Assembly (NCBI RefSeq): GCF_029867415.1
Contig: NC_081185.1
Coordinates: 125,649,174-125,713,173, forward strand
Source: Vicia villosa
Taxonomy: Eukaryota; Streptophyta; Magnoliopsida; Fabales; Fabaceae
Length of the DNA: 64,000 nt
Direction: 5' to 3'
Shown: positions 11,523 through 24,831 of the stretch, in pieces
Layout of the letters: every line of letters begins with the position of its first letter
Numbering within the stretch: the stretch's first letter is position 1
Notes under the pieces: model-generated
What the model saw: the letters and a program-made list of their open reading frames with translations, nothing else
Databases searched by the model: none
Told to the model about the DNA's origin: nothing
Made by a program: the position numbers and the translations under genes

Positions 11523-11599
11523 CCTTTTTTTTCCGCCTATACATAGTGGCTTGTGAACAAGTCCTAACACACAGTGTAGCTACCTAGTTTTCCAAACAA
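11523..11599 (+). promoter_or_regulatory. Apyrase core promoter and 5' leader
   Basis: Only about 77 bp separate the GC-rich repeat from the apyrase ATG. A weak TATA-like 'cctatacata' lies near 11536. The start context AACAAATGG fits a plant translation start. The transcription start was not determined. Confidence 0.4.
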
Positions 11600-14428
11600 A
11601 TGGAGTTCCTAATTAAACTTATCACTTTTCTACTATTTTCTATTCCTGCTATCACTTCCTCCCAATACTTAGGAAACAACAACCTACTCACCAATAGAAA
11701 GATTTTCCAAAAACAAGAGGAAATTTCCTCTTATGCTGTTGTATTTGATGCTGGTAGCACTGGTAGTCGTATTCATGTTTACCATTTCGACCAAAACTTG
11801 AATCTCCTTCACATTGGGAAAGGTGTTGAGTATTATAATAAGGTACCAAACAATATATAACATAACATCACTAACTGTTTTCATTATTACAAAGTACTTA
11901 CCTCATATTGTACTCCTTTGTAGATAACACCTGGCTTGAGTTCATATGCTAATAATCCAGCACAGGCTGCAAAATCACTCATTCCACTTTTAGAGCAAGC
12001 AGAAGATGTGGTCCCTGACGAACTTCATCCCAAGACACCTGTTAGACTTGGGGTGCGTTTAAAAAAAATATTTGAAAATTTATATTTTCTCTGTAACAAA
12101 ATCACGAAACTTATAGCAGTAGATAAATTCAAATAAGTTAATCCAAACAGACGTAAAGTAAAATGTCGCGGGTTCATTTGACTGAGTTTTATATGAAAAT
12201 AATGCAGGCAACAGCAGGTTTAAGGCTTTTGAATGGAGATGCTTCTGAAAAGATATTGCAATCGGTATAACTATAAGTTTATTTTTCGAATGTTATAATT
12301 CGCAGGTTTTCTGTCCCGCGATTAAGCTTAATTTTGTGTTCATAATTAATTACTATATAGGTAAGGGATATGCTGAGCAACAGAAGTACCTTCAATGTTC
12401 AACCAGATGCAGTTTCTATAATTGATGGAACCCAAGAAGGTTCTTATCTATGGGTATGTATGAGTGTATAACTAACCAAACTGAAGATTTTGTTTGATAT
12501 TAATCTATTTTGTCACATTTATTCATTCATTTGACTATGTTTGTTTCTATATGTTTTTCTAATAGGTGACAGTTAACTATGCATTGCAAAATTTGGGAAA
12601 AAAGTACACAAAAACAGTTGGAGTAATGGATCTTGGAGGTGGATCAGTTCAAATGGCATATGCAGTTTCAAAGAAAACAGCCAAAAATGCACCAAAAGTT
12701 GCAGATGGAGAAGATCCATACATCAAGAAAATTGTACTCAAGGGAATACCATATGATCTCTATGTTCACAGTTACTTACACTTCGGTAGAGAAGCATCTC
12801 GAGCCGAGATTTTGAAGCTCACTCCGAATTCTCCTAACCCTTGTCTCTTAGCCGGATTCGATGGTAATAACACAAATCAGGCTTCCCTTTGAACTTTTTG
12901 CATTATAAATATGTTAATAACATTAGGTTTTTTTTTTTTTTCGTCTTTAAAGCGATTTATACATATTCCGGAGAAGAGTTTAAGGCAACTGCTTCCACTT
13001 CTGGTGCAAACATTAATAGATGCAAAAACACAATTCGTAAAGCTCTTAAGTTGAATTCTCCATGTCCTTATCAGAATTGTACTTTTGGTGGAATTTGGAA
13101 TGGTGGAGGAGGAAATGGACAGAAAAACCTCTTTGCTTCTTCATCTTTCTTTTACCTACCTGAAGATGTATGTATATATGTATTATCATTTATGATTTCA
13201 ATATTTTGATTTGATGATAACCAATTTTAAATCTTGTTTCATTTTAGACCGGTATGGTTGATGCAAGCGCACCTAATTTCATACTTCGCCCGGTCGATAT
13301 CGAGACTAAAGCTATAGAAGCTTGTGCATTAAAATTTGAGGATGCAAAATTGGTTTATCCGTTTCTTGATAAGAAAAAAGTAGCTGCTTATGTATGCATG
13401 GATCTGATATATCAGTATGTGTTACTGGTTGATGGATTTGGTAAGTTTGGATCAGGGCCGGCCCAATCAATCCGGAGGCCCTGTGTTAGTTAAAAATATG
13501 GGCCTATAAAAATAAAATTTTATTAATTAGAAATGATGACAAAAAATACATAGAATCGTCTCAAATAATTTTTTCTAGATTTCACATTTCACTTGTTTCT
13601 ATTCTTATAATATAATAATTCACAAATTAAAAATTTATATTTTTTTATATTTATGATATCATCAAAAGTTAGATATATCCTACTAAGAACTCCATTACAC
13701 TTTTATCAGACAAATTTAAGCAAATTTTATACTGATATATACAATTTATAAATGTATATTTTATTACTAGGAGCTAGTTATGAAGAAAATTGAATTAGTA
13801 AAAATAATTATAAAACATTATAAATATATTAAAACAACTTGTTAATAGTTTAATATATTATTAATTTAATCATAATAATATAATAATATATTAAGAACTC
13901 TATTCCTCAATGATACATTAAATTTTTTTATAATAGTGTGTGATATATTTTACCACCGTGCAAAAATCTAAAAAAATAATTTAAGAAGGAATGTAGTGGT
14001 GGTATGTTAAACCCACAATCCTTATCCTTATTTCAATAAAGTAAATATTTGACGTTGGGCAGCTATATCTATCAACGCATACAGTTTAACTTTCACAAAA
14101 TAATATATAAAATTAACACATGTGTTGTGGCTCAAAAATTGTGAGGCCCCCAAAATGATGAGGCCCTGTGCTGTTGCTCAGGCTGCACAGCCACAGGGCC
14201 GGGCCTGGTTTGGATTATGAGAGTAGATGTAAACTAAAGTGATTATTTATGTTTTCATGAAATAATTGATTCTATTTGTTGGCAGGTCTTGATCCATTGC
14301 AAAAGATTACATCAGGGAAGGAAATTGAATACCAAGATGCTATTGTGGAAGCTGCATGGCCTCTAGGCAATGCTGTAGAAGCCATATCATCTTTACCTAA
14401 ATTTGAACGATTGATGTATTTTGTTTAA
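11600..14428 (+). CDS. APY: Apyrase (GDA1/CD39 nucleoside phosphatase), eight exons
   Basis: Exons are 11600-11842, 11924-12052, 12208-12264, 12361-12453, 12566-12863, 12953-13167, 13248-13440 and 14286-14428. All introns are GT...AG and the joined frame is open for 456 residues, the usual length for pea apyrase. Apyrases remove terminal phosphates from NTPs and NDPs. An N-terminal hydrophobic stretch ([14 protein letters not shown], cleavage likely near residue 20) suggests secretory entry, while some pea relatives are reported in nucleus or cytoskeleton. Conserved regions: ACR1 '[15 protein letters not shown]' (residues 47-61), ACR2 'ATAGLRLL' (125-132), ACR3 '[10 protein letters not shown]' with catalytic-type Glu169, ACR4 '[14 protein letters not shown]' (193-206), and a late '[12 protein letters not shown]'. 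A 755-bp hAT element sits in intron 7 without touching the splice sites. No inactivating change is seen. Confidence 0.95.
13453..14207. mobile_element. hAT element inside apyrase intron 7
   Basis: Terminal inverted repeats are CAGGGCCGGCCC (left) and, on the other strand, CAGGCCCGGCCC (right). The 8-bp sequence GTTTGGAT occurs perfectly on both sides (13445-13452 and 14208-14215), the target duplication length of hAT transposons. The 755-bp interior is AT-rich with no transposase frame, so it is a non-autonomous copy. Removing one duplication and the element restores an ordinary short intron. The left end lies 12 bp downstream of the exon 7 donor. Confidence 0.93.
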
Positions 14429-15180
14429 GTTTCTAGATATAGTAAGTAGGTCAATCCACTAAATAAAATTTCAACTGACCCTAGTTTTTAGAGGGAGAAG
14501 TAAGTCCTACCTTCTTTCTTACCATGGAAGTGAGATGATTTTTGGGTCTTTTTGATATGGAATCGATGACTACATCATTTTTAATTCTAGCTAGTTGACG
14601 ATGAATTTGTGTTGCTTGTGGTGTATTCTATCAATTTAAATGAATGAATATCTTTTCTAATAATTGTAATGTTTTTAGAAGGAGAAGTTCTACCTTCTCT
14701 CTAAGTATTTTATCCCTTCTCTTTTACTATCCAAGAGAGGTAACTTTTGGATTTTTTAAAATGGTATTACCCATCTACATTATTTTTAATTTTTGTCACG
14801 TTGAATTGGTGTTGTTTTTGACGTATTCTTGTCATTTAAATGAATGGGTATCTTTTTTAATTAAAAATATGTAATTCAATCGTTTCATAATAGAATTTAA
14901 TTGGAATATACTGACAGTGTAAAAAAGTTTTATACCGTCAGTGAATCACAACCGTTAATTTGTTAGAATTGTTTGACTTTTATTTTATTTTTTAAAAAAA
15001 TAATATACTTTAGTGATTGTGATGCATTGATAGGGTAAAAAGTTTTACACTAACACTGCATAGCAATTAAGCTCTTTAAAATAATCATCCCATTTTGAAG
15101 AAAAAAATATTATCCTTAGTTTACAATGCAACATTAATAGTTTATTTTCCATATATACCCCTTATTATGTTATAGAGAGA
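14429..15180. repeat. Apyrase 3' flank with an imperfect tandem duplication
   Basis: A unit of about 190 bp appears twice: about 14488-14672 and 14673-14876. Shared landmarks in order are 'gttttTAGA..GGAGAAGT', 'CTACCTTCTTTC/CTCTC', 'TTTTTGGGTCTTT/TTTTGGATTTTT', 'CTACATCATTTTTAATT/CTACATTATTTTTAATT' and 'ATTTAAATGAATG.TATCTTTT'. The copies differ by many substitutions, so the duplication is old. It probably covers the 3' UTR and polyadenylation region. From 14,880 to 15,180 there is only AT-rich flank. Confidence 0.7.
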
Positions 15181-15202
15181 CAGTACAAAAAAATGCTCTC
15201 CA

Positions 15203-15475
15203 GCGACGTGGAAGACACGCCGCAACACTGAAAATCACGTCACAATCAAAATATAGCGACGTGGGCTCCTATGTCGCTGGAACACGTGTGGCAAAGCAAT
15301 AGCGACGTGGAAAGCACGTCAGAAGGTTGCGACGTGATTCCCACGTCGCAATTAATTTATATGGGGAACATGTCCCTGCACGCAGAGCAGGTGTGGCAGA
15401 CTGATAAATTGACTTTATTAGCGACGTGGAAACCACGTCAGAATGTAGCGACACTAGTTTCACGTCGCAACCTTT
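15203..15475. repeat. Left subterminal palindromic repeats (GCGACGTG / CACGTCGC)
   Basis: Five palindromic units of about 20-24 bp have the form GCGACGTG, four to six variable bases, then CACGTCGC, some with one-base decay. They lie between the terminal repeat and the AT-rich interior. They resemble the subterminal protein-binding repeats of CACTA elements; function is inferred. Confidence 0.8.
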
Positions 15476-15764
15476 AATTTTTTTTTTTTAAAATTAAATA
15501 CAGACGCAGGTATAATTGTATTTATATATAATTAATTAATTAATTAATTAATATAATAAAATTTATATAATAAAATTTATAAAATATAATTTATATAATA
15601 AAATTTATATAATAAAATTTTATAAAATAAATTCATATAATAAATTTTATATAATAAATTCAATTAAATAAAACTAAAAATTTAAAACTAAGTTTTTAAT
15701 GAATTAAAATGTAAAATAAGTTACATAAATATAAATTTAAAAACAAATGAAATACAAAATATTT

Positions 15765-16326
15765 TTATGAGACATCATCATCATTCGGAAAACAATTATC
15801 AGGATCAAAATCATCATCCACTCCGTCATCCTCCGGCTCTGGATCAGGAACATTACGATAATTTCCACCACCTTGCATAAATCGTCTCATCTGCTCCTCC
15901 ATCTCAGATTGCCTCTTCAGAATGCCCTCCATCTGCCGCGCATGCTGTTCTCCATATCAGATTGCATCTTCCGCATCATCTCCATCTGTTGCTCTTGTTG
16001 GTGCCTCAGGGCCTCATTTTCGCGTCTCGCCTCACTTAACGCCAATTGCCTTACTATTTCAGCTTGTTCCCGTGTCAGAATTGGTTGACGCGATCCACCC
16101 TCTCATCTCTAATTCTTTGAAACAGATTGCGATCACCAGCTCTATAGCTTAACGCCAAATTTCCAGCCCCAAAAAAGCACCCATTAGGCCCTTTTTCTTT
16201 AATAACCTCACTCCAAATATAGTGATCAACATCAGCGTTAAGCGGCTCCCCCTCTGCTGGCATGTATTGAGGATTATTTTCCAGAAAAGTTGCAAGCAAT
16301 GTATTATAATCAACATTATAGTTCAT
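15765..16326 (-). pseudogene. CACTA-associated plant transposase fragment (Transposase_24/Ptta-like C-terminus)
   Basis: On the minus strand an 83-codon frame starts at 16326 with MNYNVDYN and contains 'IWSEVIKEKGPNGCFFGAG', which resembles the Ptta/En-Spm plant transposase signature. After 'RDERVDR' the homologous reading shifts frame into a Gln/Glu-rich coiled-coil ('EALRHQQEQQMEMMRKMQ'). It then shifts again near 15940 into a second coiled segment, a GGGNYRNVPDPEPEDD acidic tail and a TAA at about 15765. Two frameshifts make it a pseudogene unless undetected introns join the parts. Orientation is opposite to apyrase. Confidence 0.65.
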
Positions 16327-17640
<1,314 letters not shown>

Positions 17641-17659
17641 TTTTTGAAGTGATATATAA

Positions 17660-18070
17660 AGAAATCAGCGACGTGGTCATCACGTCGCAATATTGCCACG
17701 TGAGACGCACGTCGCTACCACCAAACGGTCATAATAATAATTACACACTCTGTCACATCTGTAAACAATCAAGTCAGTGGCAAAGTTATTTTCCCACTAA
17801 AATGTTGCGACGTGGGAGTAACGTCACGACTCAAATTCAAAAAATTTCAAACCTCCCTCCAACTACAACGTTAAAGTTTTTATTTATTTATTTTTTACTT
17901 TTAGGTAGCGACGTGATACCCACGTCGCAACTGTTTTAAAAAAACAAACTCTGACTTCTCTGATTATAACGCTGGCTTGATTTTTTTAATATAAAAATTG
18001 GTTGTGACGTAGTAATCACGTCGCAACTACTAACATGATTACTACGTCGCTATTTTACGTCGTTGGGGAC
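17660..18070. repeat. Right subterminal palindromic repeats (GCGACGTG / CACGTCGC)
   Basis: Six or more copies of the same palindromic unit as at the left end occur here, for example around 17666, 17695, 17806, 17906, 18003 and 18040, spaced more widely than on the left. Confidence 0.8.
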
Positions 18071-18119
18071 CACGTTTCTTGTAGTGAGAGTCCAATTTCT
18101 CTCTAACTTTCTTAAGCTA

Positions 18120-20239
18120 GTTCACCTCTTGAGTTAAGATTATGCAGAAAGGAAAGAAGTATGCATATGAAACTAATGGTTGGATTAGGGTTCTTTAAAA
18201 GCATTTAAGTAAGGGAAATGCTATATGGGACATGGAGAACTCATACTTCCAAGATCTAAATCCGTATAGGGATACCACTATTTTCTTCACAGAGTTCTCA
18301 GATTCCACGGGGGGCAAAGGAGCTATACAAGTTTTTCAAGGAGCATAAAGATATATTGAATTTCATCCTATATGGACGAGATAAAAGAGCAAGAATATTT
18401 GTCTTTGCTAGATTTTTTGACGTTGTTAAGTCAGAAATCTTGTGCTTAAGCTGGATAATCTTTTCATTAACAACTGAAAGTTGTTCGCAAACTTGCCAAG
18501 ATTTTCTAGACCAGACAAGTCAGTGAAGGGGGTTGAGAAAATAAACATGAAGAGTTCTAGGGCCATTAGAAGGGAGGATGATCGTGTCTCATCATCGAAG
18601 GTTAAAGTTGACGGAGGAAAAGGGTTTCAGAGTGAAAATACTACCACTAAAAGACGCCAAGATTTTGAACGCACCAAAAGATCCTATGCTGACGTGACTA
18701 AACATTATGTTAATGATAAAATTTTTTTTAGAAAAAGTAGGCTCGCTAGGAACCTTTCTACAAGCTGTTTGAAGTTTTCCGTTGGAGCGAGCAAGTTGGC
18801 TAGATTTGAAAAGGCTTATATTGGGAAAGTGGTGAACACATGATCAACATATAACATTCAAATTAAATTTGCTTCACTTAGAGGGTTTTTTTACGAACAA
18901 GGCGACATTGATCCAGAAAGAGTTACTTGGATAAGATGTTTCGGGGTGCCATGTCATGCACGGTCCTTTGAATTTTTTGAATTATTGTCTTTTACGATGG
19001 GATCTTATATTTATTGTGATGATATTACTTCTAAATAATTAAGGAATGAGGTGGCACCTTTCATGGTTAGAACAAGATGTTCCTCAATGATCAACGAAGT
19101 CTTTAATGTTCAAATTAACAATGAGATATTTCGAATTAAGAGGTTGAAAATCTACATGGTCCGCAGAAAGTCTCTTCGTTGAAAGAAGTTGTTGTAGATT
19201 TGGATGCTTCAGATTCAAGTGGAGGCTAGGATGTTTCAGACATGGATGTTAGGGAAGAAGATGTTGAAGCAGGGGAAATAAACATTGTGTCCACTTCTCA
19301 AGATGTTCAAAAGAGTATTACGTGGCAAGAGGAGATATGATGAAAGACTGCTTTAGTTCAAGGTGATCATATTAATTCATGCATCAAAATCAATAAACCC
19401 TTTAGTTTTTCAAAATAACTTTTTGCTTTTGAGAAGATGTGTGACCTTCCTGGGGAAGTAGGTGTCAGTAGCATGCTTTAAACGGGCCCCCTATAAGTGG
19501 ACTGTGGGATTGGTCACCTTGGATTAGTCGATCGCAAGACCGGATACCAAGATTTAAAAAAAAAGGAGGCATGTATATCAAGGATACTGGATCATGAGGA
19601 AAAATCAAAGGATAGGCACGATTAATATTTCGTTTAGATTGAACCAGGTCTTTTTAGGCCGATTGATGTGTGTGATAGGGCCCAAGAAGAATATAGTATT
19701 TAGCCTTCTGGTGAGGTGGACCCAGAACACATAGGCCAAGACCCCTTACTTTTGAAATGCCCGCCTTATAGGAAAAGTAAAAGAAGGAGTAGACAAAAGT
19801 TTTGAATCGTGAATTTGATCGATAAGGAGTTTGGGGAAATTCAACCATCGTCTTTCAACATCCTTCGCTTAAAAACCCTAACTTCAAACGAATCACAAAT
19901 TTTCTCCCTTCAGCTCCTGATACTCACATCGAAGAGAAAATGGTTGTCAATCAAGTGGAAGGCGCGATTTCAAAAGAGAAGAGTAACGAAGTTCAATTCT
20001 CAGATGGATCTATACTATGTTATGAATCTTTAAACGATTCTTGCATGGTTCAAGGTAATTGGAGGTTTTGGGCTAACATGGAAATGGAAGTGGCTGAGAG
20101 AGTGTGGAAAGCTACCAACATGCTTGGAATTTCTGGGTCAGAAAGTCAAGAGGTGTATGTGGAAGCGATAAAAAATATGGAAAATTATGATCAAGAAGGG
20201 AAGCAACTTAGGGAGGCGTCAAAAAATGTTGTGCAATGA
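18120..20239 (+). pseudogene. LINE ORF1 remnant (RRM and gag-like domains)
   Basis: Across several frameshifts and stops this reads as ORF1 of a plant LINE. It has an RRM-like start (SDSTGAKELYKFFKEH, then RARIFVFARFFDV), a basic linker in the open frame 18481-18843 ('RSYADVTKHYVND'), and a DUF4283-like segment near 18860-19040 ('ERVTWIRCFGVPCHARSFE', 'MGSYIYCDD'). It ends with an acidic tail whose last open part (19940-20239) stops immediately before ORF2. The family binds its own RNA in trans. The copy is dead. Confidence 0.7.
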
Positions 20240-21055
20240 ATCTCCTATTCTTAAATATCAGAGGAGGAGGAGGAGAAAGTGCTCTTGAGAGGAAGCTTAC
20301 TAGCCATCTAATTCAATTATGTAACACTGGAATTTTTTTGCAAGAAACAAAATTAAGTTCCATTGATGCTGGTTTAGATGCTAGTTTTTGGGTTAATGTT
20401 GATGTTTAATGGTCCTTTAGTGGAGCTTTAGGGGTGTCGAGAGGGATGATAATTTTATGGAAGAATGGGTTTCTCGATTTATTATATAGCTTCAAGGGAG
20501 CTGGTTTATTGGATATTAATGTGCAGTAGAAGGGTACTAGATACAATTTCGTTAATATTTACTCTTCTTGCCGGCTTAAGGGGAAAAGGCGGTTGTGGTT
20601 TGATCTTTTGGAGTTATGAAGAAGAGGTGACTAAAGGGAGTAGTGTTTAGCAGTGGATTTAACGCCATTTATAGTAGTAAGGAAAGAAGAGGGTATATGG
20701 AAGTCTTATGAGATGCGAAATGCTTGAGTTTAGGGGCTTTATTGAGGACATGGAGCTAGTTGACATTCATTGTATTGGAGGTCCCCTTACTTGTTTTAAT
20801 GAGTCAGGTTCATCTATGAACAAATTGGATAACTATCTATTGTCTGAGAACAACTTTGAATAGTTGAGAGGAGAGCTCGGGCTACTAAGAAGTTTTGGAA
20901 GATGCTGGAATGGAAGGATAGTTTATTCAAACAAAAGTCCTGGCAGAATTATTTTAGAGAAGGAGACCAAAATACACAATTCTTCCATAATTTCTTAAAA
21001 GAAAGGAAAAGGAGAAACTTCATTTCTTTTGTTAAAACAAATGAGGTGAGAACAA
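20236..21055 (+). pseudogene. LINE ORF2 remnant, endonuclease part only
   Basis: ORF2 begins with MNLLFLNIRGGGGE at 20236, overlapping the ORF1 stop by a few bases as in many LINEs. Visible blocks are 'LIQLCNTGIFLQETKL', a broken middle, 'DIHCIGGPLTCFNESG', then 'ATKKFWKMLEWKDSLFKQK' and 'NYFREGDQNTQFFHNFLKER', which belong between endonuclease and reverse transcriptase. Stops and frameshifts are frequent, and a deletion of unknown size joins the two halves near 20865. Homology stops at about 21055, so the reverse transcriptase is missing. Confidence 0.75.
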
Positions 21056-21060
21056 GCATT

Positions 21061-21808
21061 GAATTCATGTAACGCGAAGGTGCGAATACAAATTAGTCAA
21101 CACAAAATTTAAATATGATTTAACCACAATGAAATCGAAATGTTGCACACCACAAATTTAACAGCAACCCGTTAGTGCAAAGCGCTCGTCGCAGTCAGAC
21201 TGCAATATGAACAACACATAATGTATTGTACCGTGCGAGACGTGACACCACGAATTGTAACACAATGGTGTATAACTTAACGTGACGACGTAAGCGTAAA
21301 GAAATTATAACAGAAAAGTCAATTCACATGACAAAACGAAGTGGAAAAATTTGAATGTGAATTAATGCCATGCCAAACTATACATATTATGTACGCATAT
21401 GAGTTAACATGACGATAGCAATATTGAAAGGTTGCACAGTAACGAAATCAAGGCAAGCCGCTAACGCGAAATGCGCTCATCGCAACCAACTCAAAACAAG
21501 AACAATACATAATGTACCGTATCACTTCATAACGAGAAAGTAACTTTACTTGACGAAAAGTAAAGTGACAATTAGAGCGTACATATTTGAGTTAATGTAA
21601 TGACAAGGAATCAAAACGTTGCACACAAACAAAATTATGGCAAGCCACTAACGCAAAATGCGCTCATTGCGGTAAACTCGAAACACGTAATGCAATTGTA
21701 TCATAGCACATAGTTAATGCAAAGCATAAACGTGCACAAACTCAATACTTCAGCTACATCTTGACGACTCACATAAGCTAACACAAATGAACAACATAAA
21801 AAAATAGA
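21061..21808 (+). repeat. Diverged tandem repeats of unknown family (about 190-290 bp units)
   Basis: Three units share ordered words: 'gttgcaca' (at about 21142, 21431 and 21619), 'gc.a.cc.gtta.tgcaaa/gctaacgcgaaatgcgctc' and 'acataatgtaccgt'-type endings. Spacings are about 289 and 187 bp. The composition is odd: many CpG-containing words in an A-rich background. No coding frame was found. The same sequence continues beyond the solo LTR at 23177. Confidence 0.6.
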
Positions 21809-21813
21809 AAAAG

Positions 21814-23171
21814 TATTGTGGAGGCATATCGGCAAGCAAAAAAATTTTTGGAAATATTTATCCGGGAATTTATCGTGTCCACAGAGATTATTGCTAGTGA
21901 ACTGCCGTTCGACGGATTCTTAGTTCTTGAGTTTGGGTTAAATGAGTTTTAGGAAACAAGAAAAATATACTTATGAACATAAAAAGAATTAATTTTTTAG
22001 GAAGAAAAGACTTATCACGCTTGGTATATAATCTACTTCTAACAAACTTAAACTTATCGACCAGTTATACACAACCTACAGTACTCGTCAATGTCATCCG
22101 ACATCGCTCACATCGATGTCCATTTCTGCAACACCGACGGGAGTACTACCATATCATCTCGGCGATGATCTCTCAGCACACCTCAACAACACAACAGGCA
22201 TCCATATCAATCGTATCGACGATCTCTCCACCGACACAACCAACACGGAAGCATTAAGCATCGACACCCATAAAGATTGTTAGTTCTAGATCCATGTTTG
22301 CAATCCAGATACTAACATATAATCATCCTAGATAAGGATTCAAGAAGTTTATCTCTACAACAACCCAAATCCCTAGCACAGAGAAAAAATCTAAGACAAC
22401 AATCAACAAAGATTTGTAAAGCAAGCTTCATATAACGCCATGGGCGACAAATATACATGAGTTCAAAGTAAATAAATATTCAAAACCCAACAAATAGAGA
22501 ATACACAAAGAAGAAGAGAAATGAACCAAACATCTCACGGGTTGTCAGATCCGAATGATAAGCAATCCACCTCCAATCATCCAAATGCATGCTCCAATGG
22601 TGTTTTCAAAGTTATCTCGACCAAAAAATGAAGGTTGATGATGGAGTTGGGAAAAAATACCCCAAAACCATGACCTAAAATTGTGTTTCTGCCCCTATTT
22701 AACGAGTCTGAAAATCGCACAGTTCGCCCTGCGTGCTGAATGTTATCTTAAAAAAAATCAGCTTTAGTAAAAATGTCATAACTTGAGAACCGTAACCCCG
22801 ATTTGCGCCCGGTTCGAAGCGTTGGAAATCTTATTCAATTTCCTATCTAACAATGACAATATATCAACCAAATTGATGATTTATTATTCTTTGATTTTTA
22901 GCTTTATTCGTTCATGAGTTGGTTCTGTTGCTCAAAATCGTGCGTTTGAAGCCGTGTCTTCGACACTTTATTGCTCATGCTCCAAATACACAAGAATACC
23001 TACAAAAGAACACAAAAACTATCAAAAGGTATAAAAGTATATGAAAGTAAAATATTCACGAAGTATACGTATTTATACACAAAACGGAGAATTATTTAAC
23101 TAATATCAACAAAAGTCTTGATAAGTGCCACAAAATATATATACAAAATAAGTACATTTTGGCACTTAACA
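21814..23171 (-). mobile_element. Solo LTR with 5-bp target duplication AAAAG
   Basis: Read on the minus strand it starts TGTTAAGTGCCAAAAT at 23171 and ends at 21814; the terminal dinucleotide there is mutated from CA to TA on that strand. AAAAG occurs at 21809-21813 and 23172-23176. It aligns along its length with the plus-strand solo LTR at 62562-63867: same start, the 'gtgtcgaagaca' word, 'tgttgcagaaatgg' and the 'ttgct..tcg/gcttgc' end. No internal domain or second LTR is adjacent, so it is a product of LTR-LTR recombination. The lineage was not identified. Confidence 0.85.
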
Positions 23172-23176
23172 AAAAG

Positions 23177-24828
23177 CAACTGAAATTGAAATGTGCACAA
23201 TAGTACAAACAACATTGAACCAAATTTAACACAAGTAATTGGCCTAAGCTTTATCTATCAAACAACAACAACACAAAACAAATGCAGTCAAATTCAACAA
23301 AATACCAACCGAAATAAGGAGATAAATCATTATGAGATTAAGTTGAAGCCTCTTTGACAGTGGCATGTTGTTGTTGGTTCAATGTAGTTGCCGAGGTTGT
23401 TGAAGTGGAAATTGCAACATCAGAACCAAACTAAGTTGATATTGTCAACGTGGAACTAAAACAGATGAAGAGGAGTTGCATTGGTAGTGGTGATTTTGAT
23501 GAGGCGGAGGGAGAGTGTTTTAGCCAGAGTTGAGGGCAGAGGTAGTTTGAAAATGTCATAGAAGGTTATGGCGTCGAGAGGAGGACGATAGTGATGAGGT
23601 AGAAGTGGAAATGGTGAGCGAAGGTGACAGCCGGAGTGAAAAGGACAAAACGATTAAGTGGATGCAATGTAAAGAGTGGTGGCGCTGCCAGTTCTATGGG
23701 TTTGTGTTAGCCGCGAATGGGTGTTGAGATATGGAGGTTGCCAACAGAAGCAAGGTTTACGGTGAAAGCTCGCTGGTAGGAGAGATGAGCTGAAGGTGGA
23801 GCTGAGGTTTTGGATGGTATTTCGGTGGTGTTATTGAAGAAAGGGAGAAGCAGGGCGGGGAAGGGAAGTTTAAGAGGGTGAAAATGGAAAGGGTTCAGAT
23901 CGAAGAAGGAAGGGAGGATGGAAGTTATAGTTTCATGTGATGTTGAGGCAGATGAAGGGGGTAGAAGGAAGTGATGAACGGGTTGGAGCATTGAGATGCT
24001 GACAAGGTAGGGATGAAGGAACTAAGTTTGTTGGAAGTATTTCCCGTTAAGGAAAAAAAGGGGAAAGGATGATAGACTACGCGCAGAGCTTCCCGAAGAG
24101 GAGGAATATGCCAACCCTTTTAGCCTTTCTACGTTTTCTTTTTCTTTTTTTCTTTTTTTTTATTGGTTAATTTTCAAATTGGAAGGAAAATGAGAGCGAC
24201 TCATTCCCCTCGTTTTCACCACTTTTCTTCTACTTATATGCCAACTTGGGGTTTTATTTTTAAATCAATTCCAAATTTACCCTTCCTATTAATTTGTGTT
24301 GTAAATTAAACTAAAATTAAAAGAAATAAAAATAAATTAACAAGAAATCAAAACGAATCGAAATGATCAAAATGAAAATGCACATAAAGCCGAAAATATA
24401 AAATAATACTACTAGGTTAAACTACGCCCAATAAAGTTCTACAAAAAAGTCCGATTCATATCAAAATTGCAATTAAAATACTGGAATAAAAACCCTCGGA
24501 CTGTATAAAATGCTAACGGGCACAAAGCTGAATAAAAATTAAATGAACACACCAAAATGGCCTACGCGCACCGTAGTTTCGTAAAACAGTCTGGTGTAGG
24601 TTCAAACTTGAAAGATTTGTTCGTAGATTTTACTCGCGATCGAAAAATGAATCAACTGATATGTCTATAAAACTGGAATTTTATTTTAAGCGCAACAAAA
24701 CTAGTTGTCTGTAATTTTTAAAAAACTAGAGACAATATTAGAATATGAGAAAATACAATCGGCCTAATATACCTTTTACTATTCAAAGAGAATTTAGTTA
24801 GGTGTTCATTAGGTGTAGCCTCAACATC
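23177..24828. other. Unassigned DNA, purine-rich in its middle
   Basis: The sequence from 23340 to 24060 is unusually G/A-rich on the plus strand. On the minus strand it gives Pro/Ser/Thr-rich open frames, such as 23707-23991, without a known motif. 24060-24830 is AT-rich. No transposon ends or host-gene homology were recognised, so I make no functional call. Confidence 0.4.
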
Positions 24829-24831
24829 TTA

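Noticed and set aside
23707..23991. A 94-codon Pro/Ser-rich frame on the minus strand
   Set aside because: It arises from purine-rich sequence, with no homology recognised and no flanking gene structure.
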